From assembly GCF_035083965.1 (NCBI RefSeq), contig NC_089722.1, forward strand, positions 43,338,697-43,402,696: 64,000 nt of DNA, given 5' to 3'. This stretch comes from Branchiostoma lanceolatum (lineage: Eukaryota; Chordata; Leptocardii; Amphioxiformes; Branchiostomatidae). Position numbers and translations under genes: made by a program. Position 1 is the first letter of the stretch, and each line of letters starts with the position of its first letter. The notes below the pieces were generated by a model, which was given only the letters and a program-made list of their open reading frames with translations, did not search any database and had not been told where the DNA came from. This document shows positions 30,758 through 40,322 of this stretch, piece after piece.

Positions 30758-31913
30758 TTTATTAAACTTACTAGCATAATTTATTAACATTAGTAGCATA
30801 TTTTATTAAACTTATTAGCATATTAGCATTAACATTAGTAGCATATTTTATTAAACTTATTAGCATATTTTGAATCAGTTGTGTTTTTATATATCGACCA
30901 TGACAGACGCTTCATACAACACAAGCTTAGTTCACTATGATACATTTCAGGTATATCAGTCATAATTTTTCCAACATATAGTGTATATGCTAGTAAATAA
31001 GTAAGTAAGAAAGATAAACATCACAGCCTTAAACTTAATGCACAGCTTTTTGAAATCATATCAGTAATTATGCTTGTTATTAGTAATCATGCTTCTTAAA
31101 ATATTCTAAATCAATTTTCTTACATATAAAACATGAAAGTCGCTTCATATTACAGAAGATTATGTTAAACACTCCATTATAGCATAATCATCCGTGTACT
31201 AATATATAGGTATAGGTTAGTGATTTAGCCTTAAACTTCATGCACGCTTCTTACAATAAAGCACAACGTTTAGTAAAATGTGAGCACAAAGTCATCTGTC
31301 AGGATAGCCTACATTAGATTTGACGGACATAAGATTGTAATCAAGTGTCGAAACCTTTTTCTTTATACTTACATGTAAAGCAATTCAAGCAAAGCATGTT
31401 CCACTCTGCTGTACGTTTTCTTTTGAGTAACATGACATAAAGTACACGATAGAGACTAAAGTACTCTAGATGTACAGATTCTGCACAGTGTTATCATATT
31501 TGTACAGATTCTCTTCTGTATAAATTAGTCTTCTCACAGTTCCAGCACCGCATGGGCTTGTCGGTAATGTCATAGGTTAAAGCCACTCCAAGCGGGATCG
31601 GAAATGACGCAACCACGTCTCGACGTTGTTTACAAATGAGGAATCTTACACATTGACCTTGGACGACAATGCACCACGAAAGCAGATGCGCATTCGGAAC
31701 TGTGAAATGACATATTCTCAGACAGACATTGGGATAGAACACATGTAGTGTTCTTAATCAATGTTCCATACATATGTATCGATGGCTAAATAACTTCTGT
31801 TGTCCTGTACCTGCGATTCGTACACATTTCGCATCAGTGTGTTTAGCTACATGCCCGACAAAATCTGATTTTCGAGCTGCTGAATACTCACACTGGTTAC
31901 ACTTGTAGGTTCG
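30758..31913 (-). other. 3' UTR of E1
   Basis: Minus AATAAA (plus TTTATT at 30758). The first 51 codons past the stop stay open and spell a complete finger (see findings). Confidence 0.65.
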
Positions 31914-33758
31914 TTATTCAGCAATGTGGGTTCTCATATGGCTGGATAAGTGACACTTGTGAGCTGTTCTGTATCCGCACTTGTCACACATAAAGGGTTT
32001 CTCACCAGTATGGGTTCTCATATGTCTGGATAAGGCAGATTTGTGACCTGTTCTGTACCCGCACTCCCCACACTTGTAGGGTTTCTCACCAGTATGGGTT
32101 CTCATATGTGTGGATAAGGCAGATTTGTGACCTGTTCTGTACCCGCACTCCCCACACATGTGGGGTTTTTCTCCAGTGTGTTTGACTAGATGTCGGTCCA
32201 ATTCGGATTTATATGCAGCGGCATAATCACACTGGTCACACTTGAAGGGTTTTTCTCCTGTGTGGATTCTCATATGTTCGGATAAGTCAGAATTGTTAGT
32301 TGTCCTGTACCCGCACTCCCCACACATGTAGGGTTTCTCACTGGTGTGTTTGGCTAGATGTCGGTCCAAATGATGTTTCTGTGCAGCGGAATAGTCACAC
32401 TGGTCACACTTGTAGGGTTTTTCACCAGTATGGGTTCTCATATGCACGGATAGGTTACGCCTGTCGGCTGTCCTGTACCCGCACTCCCCACACATGTAGG
32501 GTTTCTCACCGGTGTGTTTGGCTAGATGTCTGTTCAAGGTGCTCTTCTTTCTGGCAGAATAGTCACACTGGTCACATTTGTAGGGGGTTTCACCGGTATG
32601 GGTTCTCATATGTGCGGAAAGGTTACACTTCTTAGTTGTCCTGTACCCGCACTCTCCACACATGAAGGGTTTCTCACCAGTATGTTTGGCTAGATGTTGG
32701 TTCAATGTTGATTTCTTTGCAGCAGAATAATCACACTGGTCACAGTTGTACGGTTTTTCACCAGTATGGGTTCTCATATGTTCGGATAGGTGATGCTTGT
32801 GAGCTGTCCTAAACTCACACTCCCCACACATGTAGGGTTTCTCACCGGTGTGTATGGCTAGATGGCTGTCCAAGGTGGATTTCTGTGCAGCAGAATAATC
32901 ACACTGGTCACACTTGTAGGGTTTTTCTCCAGTATGAGTTCTCATATGTTGGGATAAGTTATACATTTGGGTTGTTCTGAACCCGCACTCGCCGCACATG
33001 TAGGGTTTTTCACCTGTATGAGTTTTTAGATGTTTCGATAGCTCATGCTTCTCAGCTGTCTTGTACCCACACTCCCTGCACATGTGGGGTTTGTCACCAG
33101 TATGGACTCTCATATGATGTCTGGATAGGCTACGCTTGTGAGCTGTCCTGTACCCGCACTCCCCACACTGATAGGGTTTTTCACCGGTATGTTTGGCTCG
33201 ATGACTGTCCATTGAGGACTTCGCTGCAGAAGAGTAGTCACACTGGTGACATTTGTAGGGTTTTTCACCAGTATGAGTTCTCATGTGCTTGAATAGGTGA
33301 GACCTGTCAGTTGTCCTGTACCCGCATTCTCCGCACATGTAGGGTTTATCACCAGTGTGGTTGGCTAGATGCCTGTCCAAATGATGTTTCTGTGCAGCGG
33401 AATAGTCACACTGGTCACACCTGTACGGTTTTTCACCAGTATGGGTTCTCATATGTCTGAACAACTTGGACTTGTACTTAGCCCTGTACCCGCACCAGGA
33501 ACACATGTAGTGTTTCTCACCAGTGTTTTCTTCTGGCTGATTGTCAAAACTTGTCTTGGTTTCTGACGGCTGGTCTTCAGCATTGCTTGTGTCTCTATCC
33601 CGTGAAACTCCACTAGGATACCCACCCCAGAAATGCCAGGACACTGCTGGCTGGTCTTTTACATTGCTTTCATCCCTGTCCAATGAAACTCCAGTTGGAG
33701 AGCCATCACAGAAGCTGTGGGGAACAGCAGTAGGAGACCCATTCCCTGCCTCTGCCAT
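31914..33758 (-). CDS. C2H2 zinc-finger protein E1, 19 fingers
   Basis: The longest minus-strand array: 614 residues from the MAEAGNGSP methionine at 33758 (26 in-frame residues upstream are intron, before the TAG acceptor). The leader is longer than in relatives because the SPTGVSxDRDxSNVxDQP unit is present twice (second copy YPSGVSRDRDTSNAEDQP). There are 19 fingers. The alternation breaks at fingers 5-7 and 17-19, where the first type occurs three times running. Finger 5 has one extra residue before its last His (SRHHMRVH). After HIAE a single TAA separates an intact in-frame finger. E2 at the right edge is its close copy. Confidence 0.9.
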   Translation of the reverse strand: MAEAGNGSPTAVPHSFCDGSPTGVSLDRDESNVKDQPAVSWHFWGGYPSGVSRDRDTSNAEDQPSETKTSFDNQPEENTGEKHYMCSWCGYRAKYKSKLFRHMRTHTGEKPYRCDQCDYSAAQKHHLDRHLANHTGDKPYMCGECGYRTTDRSHLFKHMRTHTGEKPYKCHQCDYSSAAKSSMDSHRAKHTGEKPYQCGECGYRTAHKRSLSRHHMRVHTGDKPHMCRECGYKTAEKHELSKHLKTHTGEKPYMCGECGFRTTQMYNLSQHMRTHTGEKPYKCDQCDYSAAQKSTLDSHLAIHTGEKPYMCGECEFRTAHKHHLSEHMRTHTGEKPYNCDQCDYSAAKKSTLNQHLAKHTGEKPFMCGECGYRTTKKCNLSAHMRTHTGETPYKCDQCDYSARKKSTLNRHLAKHTGEKPYMCGECGYRTADRRNLSVHMRTHTGEKPYKCDQCDYSAAQKHHLDRHLAKHTSEKPYMCGECGYRTTNNSDLSEHMRIHTGEKPFKCDQCDYAAAYKSELDRHLVKHTGEKPHMCGECGYRTGHKSALSTHMRTHTGEKPYKCGECGYRTGHKSALSRHMRTHTGEKPFMCDKCGYRTAHKCHLSSHMRTHIAE

Positions 33759-33918
33759 GTCTAACCTAGTGGACAAAAATTGAAATGATGAAGCACACAT
33801 CAGTGGCCAGGTATTGGACATAAAAGGACTTGGCACATTTAGGAATCTTGCAACAAATCTTACAAATCGAGTGGTATAACGTTATCACAGTTAGAACTAA
33901 ATACGTAACCGCCTGGGT

Positions 33919-34056
33919 AGCCGTGGCGACTAACGAAGGAAATCTTTGCTTGATATTACATATACTTTCCCTTCTTAGTCGTGGGGCACGACACGACTGA
34001 GAAGGGAAAGTATATGTAATATCAAGCAAAGATTCCCTTTGTTAGTCGCTACGGCT
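33919..34056. mobile_element. Foldback (hairpin) MITE in the E1 intron
   Basis: Arms of about 65 bp with a few mismatches around an 8-base loop (GGGCACGA). The direct repeat ACCGCCTGGGT flanks it (33908-33918 and 34057-34067), compatible with a 9-11 bp target duplication. Confidence 0.8.
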
Positions 34057-34576
34057 ACCGCCTGGGTGCCAATACATTGAAGGACAGTTACTAAAGCATT
34101 AAACAATTTGTTACACATTATTCATATACCTTTATTCATATAGAGTAAGCAGCCTGATTCTAAGATTACTATTTCACCCAGGGGGATTTGTCACAAGCAG
34201 AAACTTTCTATGCCCCCCTTCAGTATCATGAATCTGCTATACAACAAACTATAACCTCCTTGAACAGACCATTTTTCCAAAGTTGACCACGCATGCACGC
34301 CAATCAAATTTGCTTTTCGTTTCATTTCCACATTCTCTCTATTATAGTTGCCTCATTCCGGTTATACTTTATCACCCTTCTTGGAATTATTCTAACAAAA
34401 ACGGCACTTCTATCCCAAAATACGTGACGTGTGGCTTCGCCCCCTCCCCCCACCCCTTCTCTCGACCTCCGAAAAGTCTTACATTTCGTCCTAATGTGAC
34501 CCATACACCATAGAAACGACCTATAGCTCCTCTACCTCACGATAAGGCAGGTATTTAGCATAACTCAAGTTCATAC

Positions 34577-34735
34577 CTGCTTCTAGTGTTGATTTTTCTC
34601 TTCACAATCCTGCAAGTCTCTTCTTACCTAAGCTAAGCGGCGGGTGAAAGGTGAACTTGACTTGGGGTGAAAGGTCATATTTTGCGCCTGGTTACCCAGT
34701 TTCTGTGGATATTTCTGCCTTCATTGTAGACATTA
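34577..34735 (-). promoter_or_regulatory. Non-coding first exon and promoter of E1
   Basis: Minus-strand donor GAAGCAG|GTATG at 34577, a variant of the family donor. Family GACCTTTCACCCCA motif near 34665. Confidence 0.55.
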
Positions 34736-35410
34736 CAAAAGGGCTACACCTATCCACTGTCTTTTTGTTATCCTTTTTTTGGCAAAAGAGAATGTCACAT
34801 ACAGGGTATTTACATGGGAAGAAAGAAATCACCAACGGAGACAAAAGACACTTTGTACCAGTGATATTTTTTTGGCCTTGCTTATTTTGGATGTATAACT
34901 GGTGTTCGCACATTATATATTATGTAAATAAGTCAAGTAAGTCATATCATGTACGCATATACATGTAGATATACTTTCTGTCCTTTTGTTAGCTCTTAGT
35001 AGTAAATATATGTCTATCATGGAAGCTCATCTGTGTTGGTAGTAATAATTTTGCACCTGATTACACACTTATTGGGTGGGAATTTCTGCATACATTACAA
35101 AAGACCTAACACTTATCCGCTGCCATTTCTGTTTTCAGCTTGTTTTCTTTTTTTGTCAACACAGAATGTCATACACGGGTTTATGCAATTGATATGGGAA
35201 GAAAAATCACCAACGGAGGTGGGTACCATCTTGTACACAAAATACACAGTGGTGTTTTTTTGCCTTTAATATTTTGCGTGTATAACTGGTGCTCGCACAT
35301 TATACATAATGTGCGCATATAGATATACTTTCTGAATCCGTGTTAGCTCTTAGTGGTAAATATGAACTATTATAATCATGGACGCTCATCTGTGTTGGTA
35401 GTAATCATAA
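34681..35410. repeat. Tandem duplication upstream of E1
   Basis: About 367 bp (starting near TTTGCGCCTGGTTACCCAG at 34681) is repeated from about 35049. Both copies keep AATCACCAACGGAG, GTATAACTGGTG and CTCATCTGTGTTGGTAGTAAT. Confidence 0.75.
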
Positions 35411-35860
35411 TAGCGGCTACGGCAAGAATTTCTAGTGCGTACTGCGAGAATAACCTGGTATAACTGTAAAGGAGTTACATGGGGGTGCTGTGTGATGAAA
35501 ATGGAATTCATAACGCTAGAAAGATGTGACCCTGTACGGCCAGCACAACAACACACATCTGCCACAAAAGTAAAAATTAAATAGAACAGGTGCTTATTAT
35601 CTTAACTTTTATCGTTCGGTAGACTGACGAATGATGTACGGCTACAAAATAACTTTAGTTAAGAGTCTGAATCGCCTGATGGTTAAGAAGGCCTAAGAAC
35701 GCACCTGTAGAAAAAGTATCCGAATCCGCCCTTTGTGGCTGCGACATACTTTTCATTGACCATGTTCATCAAATAAACCAGTCATTAATTCATTCATTCA
35801 TAACTTACATCACACAGAAAAAAGGGAATGGAACGTGTTCTTTTATAATGTTTTTTAAAA
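35411..35860. other. Spacer left of A3's 3' end, no gene seen
   Basis: No coding frame or repeat that I can name. Confidence 0.4.
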
Positions 35861-36906
35861 TTTATTTTCAGTTGTCAGAAATCAGAATACTTCTTACATA
35901 TCAGCCATGACAGTCCCTTTACATCGCACAAGCTTACTTTCCAATTCTTCACAACGATAAACACTCCAGGTATAGAATAATCATTAGTGTTCCAATATAT
36001 AGTGTTTAGGTTAGTGAATGAATGACAAAATGAACATCACAGCTTTACCTTTCTGTATGCACACTTGTTACACTAAACCACAACATTTTAAAGGATATCA
36101 GTACAAAGTCAGGCGTCAGACTATATCATACTTGACGAAAATTAGTTTCTTATTAAGTTTTACAAAATACCTATTGTTTCCACTGACAGTAATTCTTACA
36201 AAACTTGCTGTTGTATGTTTTCTTTGCGAATACCATTACATAAAGTACTCGATAGAGACTAAAGTACTGCAGATGTACAGATTCGGCACAGTGTTATCAT
36301 ATTTGTACAGATTCACTTCTACATGAATAAGTCTTCTCACAGTTCCAGCACCGCAGGGGGTTCTGGGTAATGTTACGGCCACTCCAAGCAGGATTGTTGC
36401 AAACACGTCTCACAAATAATTGTTAACAAAAAGGGACTTTAAACTTTGCTCCCAAACCACAATGCATTACGGCTGCAGATGCGCACTCGGAATTGTGAGA
36501 TGGCTTATCCTCAAACATTGGCGTAGAACGAATGTAGTGTTCTTACATTCATTTCCCTTAGCTTCATAAACATATGTGGCTGGCTGGATAACTTCCGTTG
36601 TCCTGTACCTGCACTTCGTACCCATTTCTTTATCAGTGCTAGATTCCAGACAACATCTGATTTTCTGTATCTGTACATGTATCTATATAGCCGGTACAAT
36701 CACCATCAGGCATAACACACTAGCTTCGTAGGCACGCGGCGTGGAAGCAGATGGTTATATATCACCGAACGGTCTGTTCCACCCTGTCTTTGCATATCTG
36801 ACTGCAACTGTTCTTTAAAGCTATTTAGTGAGGATAATGACAGTGATGACAACGAGTTCCATTCTACTATGCATATGGTTCTCGGAAAATCCGATTTTTA
36901 AACACA
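35861..36906 (-). other. 3' UTR of A3
   Basis: Minus AATAAA (plus TTTATT at 35861). It holds the remains of the last finger and downstream sequence pushed apart by a LINE at 36665-36918. Confidence 0.55.
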
Positions 36907-36918
36907 TCAATCCTTGGC
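36665..36918 (-). mobile_element. LINE 3' end fragment inserted in A3
   Basis: It matches the 3' part of the LINE at 53721-54535 (end of the reverse-transcriptase frame: PRIDVFKNS..., SSFKERLQSDMQR) and ends in a GATACA-rich tail. It lies in the last finger of A3: downstream, the finger continues as AAAATCAGATGTTGTCTGG, equivalent to the A1 remnant near 690-725. Confidence 0.75.
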
Positions 36919-37884
36919 GGGTTTTACAGCTGCTGAATACTTCCACTGCTCACACTTGTATGGTTTTCCCTCTGTGTGGGTTCTCATATGTCTGGATAAA
37001 TGAGACTTTTTAGTTGTTCTGTAACGACATTCCCCACACATGTAGGGTTTGTCACCAGTATGTTTGGCTAGATGGTTGTCCAATGTGGATTTCTCTGCAG
37101 CGGAATAGTCACACTGGTCACACTTGTACGGTTTTTCACCGGTATGAGTTCTCATATGTCTGGACAAGTGAGACTTTTTACCTGTCCTGAACCCGCACTC
37201 GTCACACATGAAGGATTTTTCTCCAGTATGTTTGGCTAGATGGCTGTCCAAGGTAGATTTTTGTGCAGCAGAATAGTCACACTGGTCACACTTGTAGGGT
37301 TTTTCACCTGTATGGGTTCTCATATGTCTGGTTAAGTGAGACTTGAGAGCTGTGCTGTACCCACATTCACCACACATGTAGGGTTTTTCTCCAGAGTGTT
37401 TGGCTAGATGTTTGTATAGAGAGGATTTCAGTGCAGCAGAATAGTCACACTGGTCACACTTGTAGGGTTTTTCTCCTGTGTGGGTTCTCATATGTTCGGA
37501 TAAGTGAGAAATTCTACTTGTTTTGTACCCGCACTTCTCACACATGAAGCGTTTCTCGCCGCTGTGGTTTGCAAGATGTTGGTCCAAATTGCATTTCTGT
37601 GCAGCAGCATAATCACACTGGTCACATTTGTAGGGTTTTTCACCAGTATGGACTCTCATATGTCTGGTTAGGTCAACCTTTCCTTTTGTCCTGTACCCAC
37701 ACTCTCCACACATGTAGGGTTTCTCATTAGTATGTGCTTCTGGCTGACTTTCCAAACTGGTTTCCGTTCCAGTCGGCTGGTCTTCAACGTTGCTTGTATC
37801 TCTGTCCCATAAAACTCCGGTAGGAGACCCATCACAGATGTTCTTTGGAACAGCAGTAGGAGACCCATAACTTGCCTCTGCCAT
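36907..37884 (-). CDS. C2H2 zinc-finger protein A3, 9 fingers, cut short by a LINE
   Basis: 325-residue predicted DNA-binding protein with the A-type leader (MAEASYGSPTAVPKN). Nine good fingers alternate normally. The tenth reads CEQWKYSAAVK, with a zinc Cys changed to Trp, and is then interrupted; the last residues PAKD and the stop codon come from an inserted LINE. It lacks the HIAE-stop seen in A1, A2 and E1: its frame runs into the terminal finger that those genes leave untranslated. It lies head to head with P2, 408 bp between its first-exon donor and the P2 start codon. Confidence 0.85.
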   Translation of the reverse strand: MAEASYGSPTAVPKNICDGSPTGVLWDRDTSNVEDQPTGTETSLESQPEAHTNEKPYMCGECGYRTKGKVDLTRHMRVHTGEKPYKCDQCDYAAAQKCNLDQHLANHSGEKRFMCEKCGYKTSRISHLSEHMRTHTGEKPYKCDQCDYSAALKSSLYKHLAKHSGEKPYMCGECGYSTALKSHLTRHMRTHTGEKPYKCDQCDYSAAQKSTLDSHLAKHTGEKSFMCDECGFRTGKKSHLSRHMRTHTGEKPYKCDQCDYSAAEKSTLDNHLAKHTGDKPYMCGECRYRTTKKSHLSRHMRTHTEGKPYKCEQWKYSAAVKPAKD

Positions 37885-38562
37885 GTCAGTAACCTAACGG
37901 ATTAATAAAGATCAAAGTCATCTATCAAAATTATAAGTCAAGAGTGCATTTTTACGCTGATCCATAAAATGGGAAGTTGCTACAAATGTCTAGTCCCCAC
38001 TCCCATCGTAATGACGCCCAAAACTGACCCACTTGTACCCCTTCCTTACTGAACCCCCTCCCCGTTAAATAAATCTGCTATTCAGACCGTTTTTCCGTTG
38101 GCCGCGCATTCACGTACATTCGCTTTTTATTTTTACCTTTTTTTCTAATCAATTCGTAAGAGCCTGATGTTGCCATCGATTTACGAAGAAAGGCGGCTCA
38201 ATTGTTACTGTAGCAGCATTTCTTCACCCTAGGTCAGAAATATCAATGCTCGAGACAAGTATTGACTTCACTGACCCATTAGGAGAAGCAGGGGTTACGA
38301 AGGCTGCTCGGGAAATTCCCTACCCCATTTAATTTTTATTGTAGTTTGTGCCCTTTTTTGTAATACTGCAGCACCCTTCTTTGACTTTTTCTAATAAAAA
38401 ACTACCCTTTTGTTCAGAAATACGTGTGGTTTCGCCCCCCTCCCCATCGCTATTTTTTCTCACCACGAAAAAACTTATATTGTCGCCCATACACCACAGA
38501 AACGACCTATTGCTTCTCTGCTTCACGATAAGGCAGATATTCAGCATAACTCAAGTTCTTAC

Positions 38563-38715
38563 CTGCTTCTAGTGTTAATTGTAGCCTCAAAATCCAGCAA
38601 GCGTCTCCTAAGCGAAACAACGGGTGGAAGGTGAAGTTAGCGTGGGTTGAAAGGTCAAGTTTTGTGCCTGGTTACCCAGTTAGTGTGTGGGAAGTTCTGC
38701 CTGCATTGTAGACCG
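38563..38715 (-). promoter_or_regulatory. Non-coding first exon and promoter of A3
   Basis: Minus-strand donor GAAGCAG|GTAAG at 38563. Family GACCTTTCAACCCACG motif near 38645-38660. Confidence 0.6.
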
Positions 38716-38970
38716 CTAACACCCGTCCGCTTACCTTTTTGTCTTACTTTTGTTTCTGTCTTTTTCTTTATTGCTTTGTTCCCTTTTGATAACTGAAGAT
38801 AGGACTGTTGAACACTGGACAATATTGTATTTACATACATACAGCGTCCTCATTAGGGGTACAAAGCATCATGACCTCTGACCTTGTCTGAGGTCACCTC
38901 ACGACGTTTCTGTGACGTTTGAAAATCCTGACGTTTGTTTACGGGAGTTGTTTGGAAAGTTTTGAGAGAA
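38716..38970. promoter_or_regulatory. Shared divergent promoter interval A3/P2
   Basis: It contains a perfect DR1 pair TGACCTCTGACCT (38872-38884) and GACGTTTCTGTGACGTTTG just ahead of P2. Both are kept in whole or part at A2/P1 and G/P3. Confidence 0.55.
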
Positions 38971-39036
38971 ATGTCGTCCAACCTGACAGAGGAGGCGTCG
39001 TTCCTAGAGCGTCCTGGCGGCCAAGCTGTGTCTCAG
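38971..39036 (+). CDS. P2 first coding exon, 22 codons
   Basis: It starts MSSNLTEEASFLERP and ends with a Gln codon at a CAG|GTTAG donor in phase 0. The same exon is seen at P3 (52594-52659) and, damaged, at P1. Joined in phase to the exon at 40323. Confidence 0.75.
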
Positions 39037-40322
39037 GTTAGACTAGAGCCACTGGACTGGAGCTTGGTTTTAAATTCTGTGATAAAATGTCGGTTTGGTC
39101 AGTCAATAGAACTGTAAAATCTGCCCCCAGCTATGACGATGTCAGTACGTAAGCGGGCGCCCTGCATGTGCACAGCTGGTACTGTGGTAGAATCTTTGCA
39201 TCGGTCACATCCATGCTCTGACGGTCGTCCTGTTTCAATGTGCATTTGCACAGATCAAAGACGCAAGCACGAAACTGTGTGTGTCCTTAGTGTAAAATTT
39301 ATCGTATAGATATCTACCTACCTAGCTAAAACGGGTAGTTTGAGAATAGATTGTTCAACGTTAACGTATTTTTTATTCACGACCATGGCAATAATTTTAT
39401 AGTATGCATGTAAATTCACGGCAAATGTCGGCGTAAATTCAGTCCCTATCGTCAATTCAACAGAATCAAAATGGCGACCATGCAAATATAATGCTATCCC
39501 ATCAGCCACTGCAGTTTGTAAGCCGAAAACGCCCGTATGTTTACGACGAATATTTCCTAGTGTTATTTTTTTAACAAAAGTTAATGTCATGTTAACTATT
39601 TATTCAAAGCCTGTTTTCCGTAAGGAAGCCATTTCGATTTTCCGTAAATCGTAGGGAAATCCATTTTATAAACGTTTTGTAGCAAGGCAACTAAATTGTG
39701 CGTAAGAGCAAGGAGGTTTTATAATTCTCCTTGGTAAGAGCAGCTTCCTTCATCGAATTTAACGCAATACGCAGGGGGTTGTTCTGAATTCGGCGTAACG
39801 CGTTGTCGGGACCCCCATGCAGACCCTCATCCATGCGCGCAGCATGTTATAAGCCAGTTCGCAGTTGCTACTACGCATGTGCAGTGTCAAAGGTGAAGGC
39901 CCCCGAGTAGCAACCGCGAACTAGCTTATAGTTGATGTATGAAAAGACTTGAAGGCGGAATCGGTTTCAGATTGGTACGTTGAATATTTGTGGTAAATGG
40001 AGTAGTTTGCTACACAAATTAGCAAAATACCTGTCATGTTTTTGCTCTCCAGCATGGGTGCCGCCATGTTTGATTCCCGGCATGCTTAGGGTGTGGTGTT
40101 ACTGTGAATGTTTGGAAGGGTTGTCGCCATTTTGCCTCACGTCACGCGAAGACAGTGGTCTAGCGCACAAAGCTAGGCAGGTTTGAGATGCTTGTCACAT
40201 AATGTAATATGTGTTGAATTGGTTTATGTTTTTACATATTGCTAGTATTTGTAATTATGGCAAACATGTTAGAAAATAAAGGTCGGTTGTTGTTTACGTC
40301 TAAATTTTTCTCCTCTTGTCAG
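39037..40322 (+). other. First intron of P2
   Basis: The conserved ATGTCAGTACGTAAGCG block lies near 39140. A short inverted repeat at 39850-39932 (ATAAGCCAGTTCGCAGTTGCTAC / GTAGCAACCGCGAACTAGCTTAT) is probably a small MITE; a related half occurs near 5510-5560 and 46000-46040. The acceptor is CTCCTCTTGTCAG. Confidence 0.6.

Noticed and set aside
32300-32635. Plus-strand frame rich in SCTRTPHTCRVSH, and similar ones at 28092-28349, 51206-51442 and 63113-63448
   Set aside because: Exact antisense shadows of the repeated finger codons; the repeat keeps the opposite frame open.
40239-40322. Upstream methionine of P2 ([10 protein letters not shown]...)
   Set aside because: Lies in the intron before a strong acceptor; P1 and P3 do not share it.
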